Shown here one piece after another: positions 18,017 to 29,201 of a DNA stretch of 64,000 nt. Made by a program: the position numbers and the translations under genes. Numbering within the stretch: the stretch's first letter is position 1; every line of letters starts with the position of its first letter. This DNA comes from Arthrobacter pascens (GTDB taxonomy: Bacteria > Actinomycetota > Actinomycetes > Actinomycetales > Micrococcaceae), in NCBI RefSeq assembly GCF_030815585.1, contig NZ_JAUSWY010000001.1:992001-1056000 (forward strand), read 5' to 3'. The notes under the pieces are model-generated. The model was given only the letters and a program-made list of their open reading frames with translations, was not told the DNA's origin and made no database searches.

Positions 18017-19654
18017 GTGGAAGCGTCCGGGGCGGGCATTGACCAGGGCCGGTCAGCATTCAGGGAGCAACGCTGGACGGACGCCTTTGAGAACTTGCTT
18101 GACGCCGACAGGCGTGGGGGACTTCCGGCGCCTGACCTTGAGCGGCTTGCCACCGCGGAAATCCTGACCGGCAACACCACTGCAGGCATTGACACGCTGA
18201 CCCGGGCCCATGAAGAGTTCCTGGTTGTCGGCGACGTTGAGGGCGCCGCCCGTTGTGCAGGCTGGCTGGGGATCCAGCTGATGAACCTCGGAGAGATGGC
18301 CCGTGCAGGGGGCTGGTTCGCGCGCGGCCGGAGGCTCCTGGATGAACTTGATGAACCGTCTGCTGTGGGGGGCCTCCTGCTGCTTCCAGCAGCACTGGGG
18401 AAGCTGTACGGCGGCGACCCGGCAGGTGCGCTCGAGATTTTCTCCGAGATAGGTGTGTACGGCCGGAGATTCCAGGACAGGGACCTTGCCGCGCTGTCGC
18501 TGCTTGGGACGGGTCAGGCCACCATCATGCTTGGGCATGCCGACGACGGCCTCCGGATGTTTGATGAGGTGATGGTGGCAGTGACTGCGGGCGAGCTGTC
18601 TCCGATCCCCTCCGGAATTGTCTATTGCGCCGTCATCGGCAACTGCCACCTGGTTTTTGACCTGCGAAGGGCACTGGAATGGACAGCCGCGCTGGACCAC
18701 TGGTGCAGTAGCCGCCCCGACATGCTGGCCTTCAGCGGGCAGTGCCAATCCCACCGCGCCGAGCTCTTCCGCCTGCACGGGGCCTGGCCTGAGGCCATGG
18801 AGGCGGCCGCCGCGGCTCAGGTGCTTTCGGCCAGGGGTGATCCGCAGGCGCGGTACGGCGGCTACTACCAGCAGGGGGAGGTGGAGCGGCTCACCGGCAA
18901 GTTGGATGCAGCCGAGGCATCTTACCGGCAGGCCGTCCGGGAGGGCGATGAACCGCAGCCGGGCCTCGCCCTGCTGCGGTTGGCGCGCGGCGAGGCGGTC
19001 CAGGCCCAGGCCCTGATCCGACGGGCTGCCGCCAATGCCGATCCAGCCTCCCGCCGGCACTTGTTGCCTGCGTTGGTCGAAATCGAGCTTGCAGTCCCGG
19101 ATCCCGAGGCGGCGCGGCTAGCTGCCGACGAGTTGGGGGCCTTCGCTCTGGAATGCCCCACGCCAATGCTCCGTGCCGTGTCCTGGCAGTCTGACGGAGC
19201 GGTGCGCCTTGCGGTGGGTGACGCTTCAGGTGCCCTGCGGTCGCTGCGGCAGGCATGGACGCTGTGGCTGGAACTGGGTGTCCCCTTCGAGGCGGCCCGC
19301 TGCCGGGTGTTGTCCGGCCAAGCCTGCCGGGCCCTGGGCGACGAGGCGTCGGCACTGATGGATTTCGAAGCAGCCCACGCGGAATTCCTGGCACTTGGGG
19401 CGGCTCCGGCGGCAGCCTCGGCGGCATCGCTGATACATGAAGACAGTGAAGTCGAGCCCGGCCCGCTGACACCGCGTGAACGGGAAGTGCTCCGCCTTGT
19501 GGCATCCGGCAAGGCCAACCGTACGATTGCTGCTGAACTCTATCTGAGCGAGAAGACCGTGGCCCGGCACATGAGCAACATCTTCCTCAAACTGGGACTG
19601 TCGTCCAGGACGGCCGCCACCAGTTATGCATACGAGCACGGACTCGCAGGGTGA
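18017..19654 (+). CDS. LuxR-family transcriptional regulator with TPR-like N-terminal region
   Basis: 545 aa. The C-terminal LuxR/GerE helix-turn-helix begins at LTPREREVLRLVASGKANR (about residue 485) and includes LYLSEKTVARHMSNIFLKLG. The first 480 residues are a helical, Ala/Leu-rich array with TPR-like repeats (for example the WPEAMEAAAAAQVLSARGD and LDAAEASYRQAVREGDEP segments). There is no visible NTPase or receiver domain, so the signal is unknown. GTG 18017 is preferred because AAGGAGG stands 4 nt upstream; GTG 17969 is an alternative. It is followed after 214 bp by a flavin oxidoreductase on the same strand that it may control. Confidence 0.85.
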   Translation: MEASGAGIDQGRSAFREQRWTDAFENLLDADRRGGLPAPDLERLATAEILTGNTTAGIDTLTRAHEEFLVVGDVEGAARCAGWLGIQLMNLGEMARAGGWFARGRRLLDELDEPSAVGGLLLLPAALGKLYGGDPAGALEIFSEIGVYGRRFQDRDLAALSLLGTGQATIMLGHADDGLRMFDEVMVAVTAGELSPIPSGIVYCAVIGNCHLVFDLRRALEWTAALDHWCSSRPDMLAFSGQCQSHRAELFRLHGAWPEAMEAAAAAQVLSARGDPQARYGGYYQQGEVERLTGKLDAAEASYRQAVREGDEPQPGLALLRLARGEAVQAQALIRRAAANADPASRRHLLPALVEIELAVPDPEAARLAADELGAFALECPTPMLRAVSWQSDGAVRLAVGDASGALRSLRQAWTLWLELGVPFEAARCRVLSGQACRALGDEASALMDFEAAHAEFLALGAAPAAASAASLIHEDSEVEPGPLTPREREVLRLVASGKANRTIAAELYLSEKTVARHMSNIFLKLGLSSRTAATSYAYEHGLAG

Positions 19655-19868
19655 CGGCGGCCTGCACATAAATACCCACAGGGGCGCCGCCCAGTTGCAT
19701 GATTCGGCCGACGCGGAGTGCCTGGGCCCGGCCATAGTCTCAAAGCATGAACCTCCCGGTCCTGTCCGGCACCCCTCCAACGGTGGTGTCCGCCGCAGGA
19801 ATCCGGTCATCAGGGAGCCCGGGATGTTCAGCTCAAGGAATCGCGACTAGCCAAGGAGGAGAGCAGCC

Positions 19869-20978
19869 ATGAGCAACAACAAAGGCGTGACCGGCACGCT
19901 GGACACGATGATTATCGGCGGCGGGCAAGCAGGTCTTGCCATCGGCCACTACCTGAAGAGCCAGGGCCGGAAGTTCGTGGTGCTGGATGAAAACCCCAGA
20001 ATCGGTGACGCGTGGCGCCAGCGGTGGGACACACTTCGTCTTTTCACCCCGGCAAAGTACGACGGACTCCCCGGCGCACCGTTCCCCGCTGATCCGCTGT
20101 CCTTCCCCAGCAAGGACGACGTGGCTGCGTATCTCGAAGGCTATGCCGCAAGATTCGAGCTGCCGGTCCTCAACGGCGTCCGCGTGCAGCGGCTCTGGCG
20201 CGAAGCAGACCGCTTTATCGCCGCCTCCAACGGTCACCGCTGGGAGGCGCGCAACGTTGTGGTGGCGACAGGCTCCAGCCAATCACCGAAAGTGCCTGGC
20301 TTCGCGGCGGAATTGGCGCCGGCCATCGTCCAGTTCCATTCCAGCGAATACCGGAATCCGGCGCAGCTACAGGAAGGGCCGGTGCTGGTGGTCGGACTGG
20401 GGAACTCGGGAGCGGAGATCGGCATTGAGGTCTGCCGCACCCACCAGACGCTCCTGGCCGGCAAACCCGCGGGGGAGATTCCCGTGAGGCATGGCAGGAC
20501 AGCTGCACGCTTCGTCCTGCCCCTGGTGCGGTTCCTCGGACTCCACGTCCTCACTCTCAGCACGCCGATCGGCCGCAAGGCGGCGGCGGCCGTCAAAGCC
20601 CACGCCGCCCCCTTGATCCGGACCAAGTCCAAGGACTTGGCAGCCGCTGGTGTCCGGTTTGTCCCGCGGGTCGCTGGGGCGGAAAACGGCCTGCCTGTCC
20701 TGGCAGACGGAACGCGGCTGGAGGTTTCGAACGTGATCTGGTGCACCGGATTCAAGGATGATTTCAGCTGGATCGATCCGGCCCTCCTCGACGACGGAGG
20801 GCTGCCCCGGCAGGAACGCGGCGTGGCGCTTGATTCTCCCGGGCTGTTCTTCCTGGGACAGGAATTCATGTACGCAGCGGTGTCGGCAACCCTTCCGGGC
20901 TCGTGCCGGGACGCACGTTACCTGGCAGGAAGGATCCCGGTTCCGGTCAGCCTCGAGCCCGCCTCAGCTGCCACCTGA
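19869..20978 (+). CDS. Flavin-containing monooxygenase-like NAD(P)/FAD oxidoreductase
   Basis: 369 aa. The FAD motif MIIGGGQAGLAIGHYL opens the protein and a second Rossmann motif LVVGLGNSGAEIG near residue 173 should bind NADPH. The segment RQRWDTLRLFTPAKYDGLPG is typical of the CzcO/YUCCA-like group of flavin monooxygenases. The substrate is unknown; some relatives affect metal resistance or indole compounds. Excellent RBS AAGGAGGA. Its 3' end overlaps the convergent DUF389 gene by 32 bp. Confidence 0.88.
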   Translation: MSNNKGVTGTLDTMIIGGGQAGLAIGHYLKSQGRKFVVLDENPRIGDAWRQRWDTLRLFTPAKYDGLPGAPFPADPLSFPSKDDVAAYLEGYAARFELPVLNGVRVQRLWREADRFIAASNGHRWEARNVVVATGSSQSPKVPGFAAELAPAIVQFHSSEYRNPAQLQEGPVLVVGLGNSGAEIGIEVCRTHQTLLAGKPAGEIPVRHGRTAARFVLPLVRFLGLHVLTLSTPIGRKAAAAVKAHAAPLIRTKSKDLAAAGVRFVPRVAGAENGLPVLADGTRLEVSNVIWCTGFKDDFSWIDPALLDDGGLPRQERGVALDSPGLFFLGQEFMYAAVSATLPGSCRDARYLAGRIPVPVSLEPASAAT

Positions 20979-21915
20979 GCTGGCGGGCCGTGCCCTCGGG
21001 CAATCGGTTGGAGACCAGCCGGTAAAAGACCAGCACAGCCGACGCCGCCACGACGATGCCCACGAGGTTCAGCAGCAGCTGAAGTGCCGAGCCGGCAGCC
21101 TTCTGGTATTCGCCGAGGACCAGTGCCACAGCCACGAACCCGGCCGCCGGAACGGTGGTCACGGAAATGAACACACCGATGAGCGCAGCCGAACGACGGC
21201 TGATGACCGACAGCATCCCGGCCGCACCGGCCAGTACCGCAACGATCAGCGAATACGGTCCGGGATGGTAGATGAACTCGACCGCGGACCCGGCGTCCAA
21301 CGCATCGGCCGGAAAAAGTCCCAGCGGCGCGGACAGCCAGGTGGTCAGGGCCGCAAGGAGCATGGCCACCGGGAAGCCGACGCCGAGCGCGAGCGCCGCA
21401 TGCCGGCCCAGCGTCCACCGGCGCCTGGCTAGGGCGACGGCCAGGGCGGCCAGCGGACCGAACTCCGGCCCCACCGCCATGGCGCCCACGATGGCGATGG
21501 TGGAATTCGTGACTATTCCGATGGCAGCCAGCTGGGTGGCCAATACCAGGAAGGCAAGGTAGCTCCATGTGAGCCGTGAGTCCTCACCGGTCTGGCGGGT
21601 CACCTCATCCCAGATCAGCGCGTCAGCACCGTCGCCCGGCGCCGTTGACTCAGCACGCTCCGCCCGCGTGGACAGGACCAGGTCCGGCATCGAGATGGCA
21701 ATTGAACCCACCTCGCGCGCCTTCAGGACATGAAGTTTCTCCAGCAGCTCCTCCACGGATTCACGGGCAATCTGGACCTCGATGACATCGCCGGGAGGCA
21801 CCACCGACGCATCTGGGTGTAGTGCCACCTCAGCGGTTCCTGTCTGTTCCGTGCAGCATTCCACCACTACTGCGGAGAGCTCTCCGGGAACGCAAATGCG
21901 CAGCTGGACTATCAC
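20947..21915 (-). CDS. DUF389 membrane protein
   Basis: 322 aa. A soluble N-terminal domain of about 120 residues precedes five to six transmembrane helices; the family signature TNSTIAIVGAMAVGPEFGPL is present. DUF389 proteins are uncharacterised integral membrane proteins. GTG 21915 is chosen because GGAAGGGAG lies 6 nt upstream; the TTG at 21939 would extend it by eight residues. The last 32 bp overlap the end of the flavin oxidoreductase on the other strand. Confidence 0.85.
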   Translation of the reverse strand: MIVQLRICVPGELSAVVVECCTEQTGTAEVALHPDASVVPPGDVIEVQIARESVEELLEKLHVLKAREVGSIAISMPDLVLSTRAERAESTAPGDGADALIWDEVTRQTGEDSRLTWSYLAFLVLATQLAAIGIVTNSTIAIVGAMAVGPEFGPLAALAVALARRRWTLGRHAALALGVGFPVAMLLAALTTWLSAPLGLFPADALDAGSAVEFIYHPGPYSLIVAVLAGAAGMLSVISRRSAALIGVFISVTTVPAAGFVAVALVLGEYQKAAGSALQLLLNLVGIVVAASAVLVFYRLVSNRLPEGTARQLRWQLRRARG

Positions 21916-22052
21916 GGCGGCTCCCTTCCCTGGCCTCAACCCAGCATAGGTTCCGGGGCGCCCGGCCGGGCCGGTACAACGGGACTGATTGGTCTTTGAA
22001 ATTACGGATCGGTAACATAGATGCTTTGGTTACCCGCTGTGAGAGGTGCTTT

Positions 22053-24144
22053 GTGTCGATAGCGAGAACCGAGTCTGCATCCGGCCGTGTTCGCGAAGCC
22101 GGCCCTGGCAGGCGGAAATCAACGTTCCGCCCGGAGGTCCAGGGGCTCCGGGCGCTCGCCGTCCTGATGGTGGTGACCTACCACGTGTGGCTGGGACGGG
22201 TGTCCGGCGGGGTTGACATCTTCCTGCTCATCTCCGCCTTCCTGCTGACCCTCTCCTTCGTACGGAGAGTCGAAGCAGGAAAGTCCTTCAACCTGCTTTC
22301 GCACTGGCTGCACCTCTTGAAGCGGCTGCTGCCGGCGGCCGTCGTGGTTCTCTTGGGCATCCTGGCAGGCACCTGGCTGTTCTTGCCGCAGAGTCGCTGG
22401 CCGGACGTCCTGGACCAGGCATGGGCTTCGCTGCTTTACCGTCAGAACTGGCTGTTGGCCGATACTGCCGTGGACTACTACGCGCAGGACCACTCCGGCG
22501 CCAGCCCGCTGCAGCATTTCTGGTCCCTGTCCATCCAGGGCCAGGTGTTCATCCTGTGGCCACTCATCTTCGCGGGTGCCGCCCTCGTCTGGCGGCTCCT
22601 CAGGCGGTACCGCCGTCGCCTCTTCCTTCGGGCCGACGTCAGCTATCGGCTCGTCATGCTGGTAGCCTTCGCTGGCATCTTCATTGCATCCCTCATCTTC
22701 TCGATCGAACAGACGGCGACGAACCAGGCGTACGCCTACTTCGACACCAGGACCCGGCTTTGGGAATTCGCCTTGGGCTCGCTCTTGGCCTTGGCCATGC
22801 CGTACCTGAAGCCGGGCAAGGTGCTCCGCATAGTCCTCGGCTGGGCAGGCCTTGCCGCCATGGTGTCGTGCGGGCTGCTGCTGACCGTGGACCGGTCCTT
22901 CCCGGGATACGTCGCGCTCTGGCCCACCCTGGCGGCTGCCGCCATCATCGTGGCTGGCCAGAGCGGGAGCCGGTTTGGCGTGGACCGGCTGTTGAGCTGG
23001 AAACCACTGGTGGCGTTGGGGGACAACTCCTATGCGCTGTACCTGTGGCACTGGCCCGTGCTGGTCCTGGCTCTGGCTGGAGCCGGAATCGAGTCCCCAA
23101 CCCTCGTACAGGGCCTGTGCATTGTTGCCGCGTCGATTGCCTTGGCCGTCCTCACCACGCGCTTTGTGGAAAAGCCGCTGCGCGAATGGCACTGGCCGCA
23201 ATTGCGGGCCTGGCGCACCGCCGTCGTGATTGCTGCGTGCTGCGCGGTGCTCGCCGGGCCCGTGGCAGTCTGGCAAACAAGCCTTACGGCGGAGGAAGCG
23301 GCGGCAGCCGCGCAGCCCCGTGAGCTGACTCCGGGGGCAGCATCACTGGCGCCGGAATACGCCGGAAAACCCACCCCCGAAGGGCGGATCATCCCTGTCC
23401 CGGCTGCCATGAAGAACGAATGGGCGGACATCGATGGACTGTGCACCGATGCCAACGTGCCCTCCGACCCGTTACTGGCCGGCTGCCTGCAGAACACCAG
23501 GCCGGGAGACCGTCACGAAGAGAATCGTGGTGCTGGGCGATTCCCACGCGCAACAGTACATGGCCGCCTTGGGCCCGGTCGCCAAGGAACACGGCTGGGA
23601 AGTGGTGACGCTGCTCAAGGGCAACTGCCGCTTCGGCGCCGAATCGTCCGAACGGGACGAAGCCTGCAATGCCTTCAACCGGGCAAGCGCCGCCTACGTC
23701 ATGGAGCACCGGCCGGACGCCGTGTTCACCGTTGCGTCGCTGACCCAATCGCAGGCACCCTTCGAAACGGAGGTTCCCGGCTACCTTGAGGGAATCCGGC
23801 CGTTCACCGACGCCGGGATGGACGTGGTGGGCGTGCGGGACAATCCGCGGTTCAGCATCAACATGCCCGAGTGCGTCCAGAAGAACGGTGCCGACGCGCC
23901 CGAATGTAACGCGCCGCTCAACGAGTCACTGGCGGAGTCCTCGCCGCTGGACAGCTACCGCGGCAAGGTGGAGGGGCTGCACCTCATGGACCTGAGCGAC
24001 CTGATCTGTGCTGCCGGCACGTGCCCAGCCGTTGTGGGCAACGTGTACGTGTACAAGGACAACAACCATCTCACCAAGACCTACGTGCAGAGCATGATCC
24101 CCATGTTCGAACAGCGGCTCCTGGCCGCCACGGGCTGGGTCTGA
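22053..24144 (+). pseudogene. OatA-like acyltransferase (AT3 + SGNH domains) split by a +1 frameshift
   Basis: The N-terminal part is an acyltransferase-3 membrane domain with ten or more helices; it starts FRPEVQGLRALAVLMVVTYH (catalytic His) after a Lys/Arg-rich start. The C-terminal part is an SGNH/GDSL esterase domain with VVLGDSHAQQY (Ser) and DNNHLTK (Asp-His). Such fusions O-acetylate peptidoglycan or other surface glycans. The two halves are in different frames: the first runs to 23789, but its sequence loses similarity at about 23503, while the second frame picks up with ETVTKRIVVLGDS. One extra G in CCGGGAG at 23502-23508 explains it; without it a 696-aa protein results. The start is GTG 22053, with GAGAGG 6 nt upstream. 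Confidence 0.8.
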
Positions 24145-24196
24145 ACAGGGCCGTCCGCACCCCTATGCCGTTGCTCACATTGGCCCCGAGGAATAG

Positions 24197-25861
<1,665 letters not shown>

Positions 25862-25865
25862 TCCC

Positions 25866-25914
25866 CGGCGCCTCCCTGTCCTCGCTTCGCTGCGGCCAGG
25901 GAACCCGGGCGCCG
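25866..25914 (+). terminator. GC-rich hairpin downstream of guaB
   Basis: CGGCGCC and TCCCTG pair with CAGGGA and GGCGCCG around a long loop. There is no T-tract, so it is only a possible actinobacterial-type terminator. Confidence 0.45.
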
Positions 25915-25937
25915 TGGGCCCACGCGCCGGGCAGAAC

Positions 25938-25943
25938 TAGGCT
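25938..25943 (+). promoter_or_regulatory. -10 element of leaderless ABC exporter gene
   Basis: TAGGCT with a 6-nt gap to ATG 25950. Confidence 0.55.
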
Positions 25944-25949
25944 GTAATC

Positions 25950-27809
25950 ATGTCCGAAGCGCGGCACCCCTCAGGGCTTACCCCCAAGCAGGATCCCAAG
26001 CGAAAGCTTGCCATCCGGCCGTACGCACGTGCCGTAGCCCAGATACTGCGGGTCAGTTTCCGGGCCTCGCCGGCCGCGGTGGTGATGAAGGTTGTTGGTT
26101 CCCTGATTTCGGCACTGCTGCCGCTGGTCACCACCTACTTCGCCTCGCTCACCACGACGGCGCTCGCGGCGGCCTACGCCGGCGATGCCGCGGCCGGCCA
26201 GCAGGCCATCGTCTACGTCATCATCACTGCGGCCCTGGGACTTTTCTGGGGAGCCTTCAGCAGCGTGGACCGCTACATCCAGCAGCTCATGAGCTTCAAG
26301 GTGGGCGCCATCGTTGGCGACCTGATGTATGACCGTTTTTTGGCGCTCGAATTCTGGCGCTACGACGACAAGGAGACGGTTGACCTGTACGACCGCGCCA
26401 AGCGCTTCTCCGATTCCTACGCACGGGTCCTGGACCGCATCGCGGCCATCTTCACCCAGCTGGTCTCGGTAATCCTTGCCATCGGCGCCCTGCTGCTGGT
26501 CAGCTGGTGGATCGCCGTCATCGTCCTCGTCGCGATCGTGCCCAGTGTGTACCTCCAGTTCAAACTGTCCAGGGAACAGATTGCCCATTGGAACACGCAG
26601 GTGGACTCCCGACGCCAGCGCAGGATGATCGAGACCAACCTCCTCCGGCCGCAGCACATCGCCGAAATGCGCCTGTACGGCATCGTGGGCTACCTGATGG
26701 ATTTCCGGTCCCGGCTCCGCGACGCGGACGAGCGCCGCCGCCTCGACTTCCAGAAGCGCTATATCCCTAAACAGCTTGCTGCCGATGCCCTCCAGTACGG
26801 CGCGGAGGTGGTCTCATTGATCTGGGTGGTGGGGCAAATCATCGCCCGTGCCCAGCCGGTTGGCCAGTTCCTCTATGTCCAGCAGATCGTCAGCCGCGCC
26901 CTGTCCACCGCCAACAGCCTCGTCTCCTCCATGAGCTCGATCGACGAGGACCTGGCCAACCTCAAGGACTATGAACTGTTCATGGCCCTGCCGGTGCATT
27001 CGGTTCAGGCCCCGCCCCTCCTGCAGGCGCCGAAGTCCGTGGAACTCCTGGACATCCGCTTCACGTACACGGGCAGTGATATCGAGGTGATCCGCGGCGT
27101 CAGCATGACCATCCGCGAGGGCCAGCACATCGCCCTCGTTGGGGAGAACGGGGCAGGGAAGTCCACGCTGATCCGCATCCTCGCCGGACTCTACCGGCCT
27201 GATTCCGGCCAGGTGATGCTCGACGGCGTGGACCTCGCCGCCGTCGACGTCACCTCCTGGCACCGCCACCTGGCGGTGCTGAGCCAGGAGTTCCTCAAGT
27301 ACGAGTTCGCCACCGCCGCCGAAAACATCTTCTTCGGGGACGTCGATTCGCCCCGGGACGATGAGCGGATCCGCCGCGCCGCCGGAGACGCGGAAGCCCT
27401 GGACTTCATTAACAAGCTGCCCAACGGCTTGGACAACCACGTCAGTAACTGGATGGAGGACCCGCGCGGCCGGAAGGGCAGCGGGTTGTCCGGCGGTCAG
27501 TGGCAGCGGCTCGCGATGGCCAGGAATTTCTACCGGAACGCTTCGTTCATGGTGATGGACGAACCCACGTCGGCCATCGATGCCTTGGCGGAGCACCGCA
27601 TCTTCACCCGGCTCTTTGCGGACCGCAGCAGCACCATCATCGCCATCAGCCACCGGCTAGCGACGATAGAGAAAGCCGACATCGTCTACATGCTGGAGGA
27701 CGGCCGCATCGTGGAGCAGGGAACGCACAAGGAACTCGTCGGGTTGCGTGGCCGCTACTTCAGGATGTTTGAGTCCCAGCTGACTGTGGAAGAGCCTGAG
27801 GGCGTCTGA
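25950..27809 (+). CDS. ABC exporter half-transporter (fused permease and ATPase)
   Basis: 619 aa. The N-terminal 340 residues hold the transmembrane domain of a type IV exporter, and the C-terminal 250 the nucleotide-binding domain with Walker A GENGAGKSTLIR, signature LSGGQWQRLAMARN, Walker B FMVMDEPTSAID and the H-loop AISHRLATIE. It would work as a dimer. Between the signature and the preceding region, NWMEDPRGRKGSGLSGG is an unusual arrangement seen in bacteriocin/peptide exporter groups. The substrate is unknown. Leaderless start; a hairpin follows. Confidence 0.88.
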   Translation: MSEARHPSGLTPKQDPKRKLAIRPYARAVAQILRVSFRASPAAVVMKVVGSLISALLPLVTTYFASLTTTALAAAYAGDAAAGQQAIVYVIITAALGLFWGAFSSVDRYIQQLMSFKVGAIVGDLMYDRFLALEFWRYDDKETVDLYDRAKRFSDSYARVLDRIAAIFTQLVSVILAIGALLLVSWWIAVIVLVAIVPSVYLQFKLSREQIAHWNTQVDSRRQRRMIETNLLRPQHIAEMRLYGIVGYLMDFRSRLRDADERRRLDFQKRYIPKQLAADALQYGAEVVSLIWVVGQIIARAQPVGQFLYVQQIVSRALSTANSLVSSMSSIDEDLANLKDYELFMALPVHSVQAPPLLQAPKSVELLDIRFTYTGSDIEVIRGVSMTIREGQHIALVGENGAGKSTLIRILAGLYRPDSGQVMLDGVDLAAVDVTSWHRHLAVLSQEFLKYEFATAAENIFFGDVDSPRDDERIRRAAGDAEALDFINKLPNGLDNHVSNWMEDPRGRKGSGLSGGQWQRLAMARNFYRNASFMVMDEPTSAIDALAEHRIFTRLFADRSSTIIAISHRLATIEKADIVYMLEDGRIVEQGTHKELVGLRGRYFRMFESQLTVEEPEGV

Positions 27810-27825
27810 AATCCGCCGCTCACTT

Positions 27826-27843
27826 CTCGGCTAGCGAGCCGAG
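27826..27843 (+). terminator. Short hairpin after the ABC exporter
   Basis: CTCGGCT, loop AGCG, AGCCGAG, a perfect 7-bp stem 16 bp past the stop; no T-run. Confidence 0.4.
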
Positions 27844-27921
27844 GGGTACTCCTTGCCTGCAGTATGGGCGATCTCGGGTCGCCCCGCCGTGGGCCGTCAG
27901 TGGCGGGCGCGTTCGCTGGGA

Positions 27922-27927
27922 TAACCT
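27922..27927 (+). promoter_or_regulatory. -10 element of leaderless guaB3
   Basis: TAACCT with a 6-nt gap to GTG 27934. Confidence 0.5.
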
Positions 27928-27933
27928 AGAGCA

Positions 27934-29070
27934 GTGACTTACGAGATCGAGATCGGCCGTGGCAAGCGTGGGCGTCGTGCCTACTCCCTGGATGACATTG
28001 CGATCGTCCCTAACCGTCGTACCCGCGATCCCAAGGACGTGTCTGTCTCATGGCAGATCGACGCCTACAAGTTCGATATGCCGGTGATTGCGGCCCCCAT
28101 GGACTCGGCAATGTCACCGCAGACAGCCATTGCGCTGGGCCGCCTGGGCGGACTCGGCGTGCTGGACCTTGAGGGTCTCTGGACCCGCTACGAGGACCCG
28201 CAGCCCATCCTGGATGAGATCAGTGCCCTTGAGGACAAGACCAACAGTCCCGCGGTAACCGGACGCATGCAGGAGCTGTACCGCGCCCCCATCCAGCCTG
28301 AGCTGATCACGTCGCGCCTCGCCGAGATGAGGGCTGCAGGAGTGACAGTGGCCGGCTCCCTGACCCCGCAGCGCACCCAGGAGCACTACAAAACGGTGGT
28401 GGCTGCCGGCGTCGACATTTTTGTGATCCGCGGAACCACGGTGTCCGCCGAGCACGTCTCGAAGGACCACGAGCCGCTGAACCTCAAGCAGTTCATTTAC
28501 GAGCTGGACGTCCCCGTCATCGTCGGCGGCGCGGCGGGCTACACCCCGGCCCTGCACCTCATGCGGACCGGGGCTGCCGGAGTCCTCGTGGGCTTTGGGG
28601 GAGGAGCCACCAGCACCACCCGGCGCGCCCTGGGCATCCATTCGCCCATGGCCTCCGCCATCTCCGATGTCGCCGCCGCTCGCCGGGACTACCTGGATGA
28701 GTCCGGCGGACGCTACGTCCATGTGATTGCCGACGGCGGGATGGGCAGCTCGGGCGCAATCGTCAAGGCAATCGCCATGGGCGCCGACGCCGTGATGCTG
28801 GGCACGGCACTGGCCCGGGCAGAGGAAGCCCCGGGCAAGGGCTGGCACTGGGGCCAGGAAGCCCACCACACGGAGCTTCCGCGCGGCGACCGGGCCAACG
28901 TAGGCACCGTCGGGCCGTTGGAGGAAGTCCTCTTCGGGCCTGGCCACCACACCAACGGAACGTCCAACCTGATCGGCGCCCTGCGCCGTTCGATGGCCAC
29001 CACCGGGTATTCGGACCTCAAGGAATTCCAGCGCGTCGACGTCGTGGTCTCGCCCTACGCCGGCAACTGA
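27934..29070 (+). CDS. guaB3: GuaB3-family IMP dehydrogenase-related protein
   Basis: 378 aa, an IMPDH-like barrel without CBS domains. The start YEIEIGRGKRGRRAYSLDDI is diagnostic of the actinobacterial GuaB3 family, and IADGGMGSSGAIVKAIAMGAD marks the phosphate-binding region. The loop that carries the catalytic Cys in true IMPDH reads FGGGATSTTRRALG here (about residue 221), with Ser in the Cys position, so standard IMPDH chemistry is doubtful. It follows guaB in the same order as in mycobacteria. Leaderless GTG start. Confidence 0.9.
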   Translation: MTYEIEIGRGKRGRRAYSLDDIAIVPNRRTRDPKDVSVSWQIDAYKFDMPVIAAPMDSAMSPQTAIALGRLGGLGVLDLEGLWTRYEDPQPILDEISALEDKTNSPAVTGRMQELYRAPIQPELITSRLAEMRAAGVTVAGSLTPQRTQEHYKTVVAAGVDIFVIRGTTVSAEHVSKDHEPLNLKQFIYELDVPVIVGGAAGYTPALHLMRTGAAGVLVGFGGGATSTTRRALGIHSPMASAISDVAAARRDYLDESGGRYVHVIADGGMGSSGAIVKAIAMGADAVMLGTALARAEEAPGKGWHWGQEAHHTELPRGDRANVGTVGPLEEVLFGPGHHTNGTSNLIGALRRSMATTGYSDLKEFQRVDVVVSPYAGN

Positions 29071-29201
29071 GGCTCCACAGACGCTGCTGCAGCGCCGCCG
29101 GGTTGAACCCGGACTGAACCGGCCTGGCCCCGGCCTGCGCAACCGTGCACGGAGGAAGTAGGGTGGTTTACTACGGCCACAAGCTGCAACGGAGGCGTTC
29201 G

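Noticed and set aside
22119..23276. 385-residue minus-strand ORF
   Set aside because: It mirrors the acyltransferase domain, which has clear conserved motifs on the plus strand.
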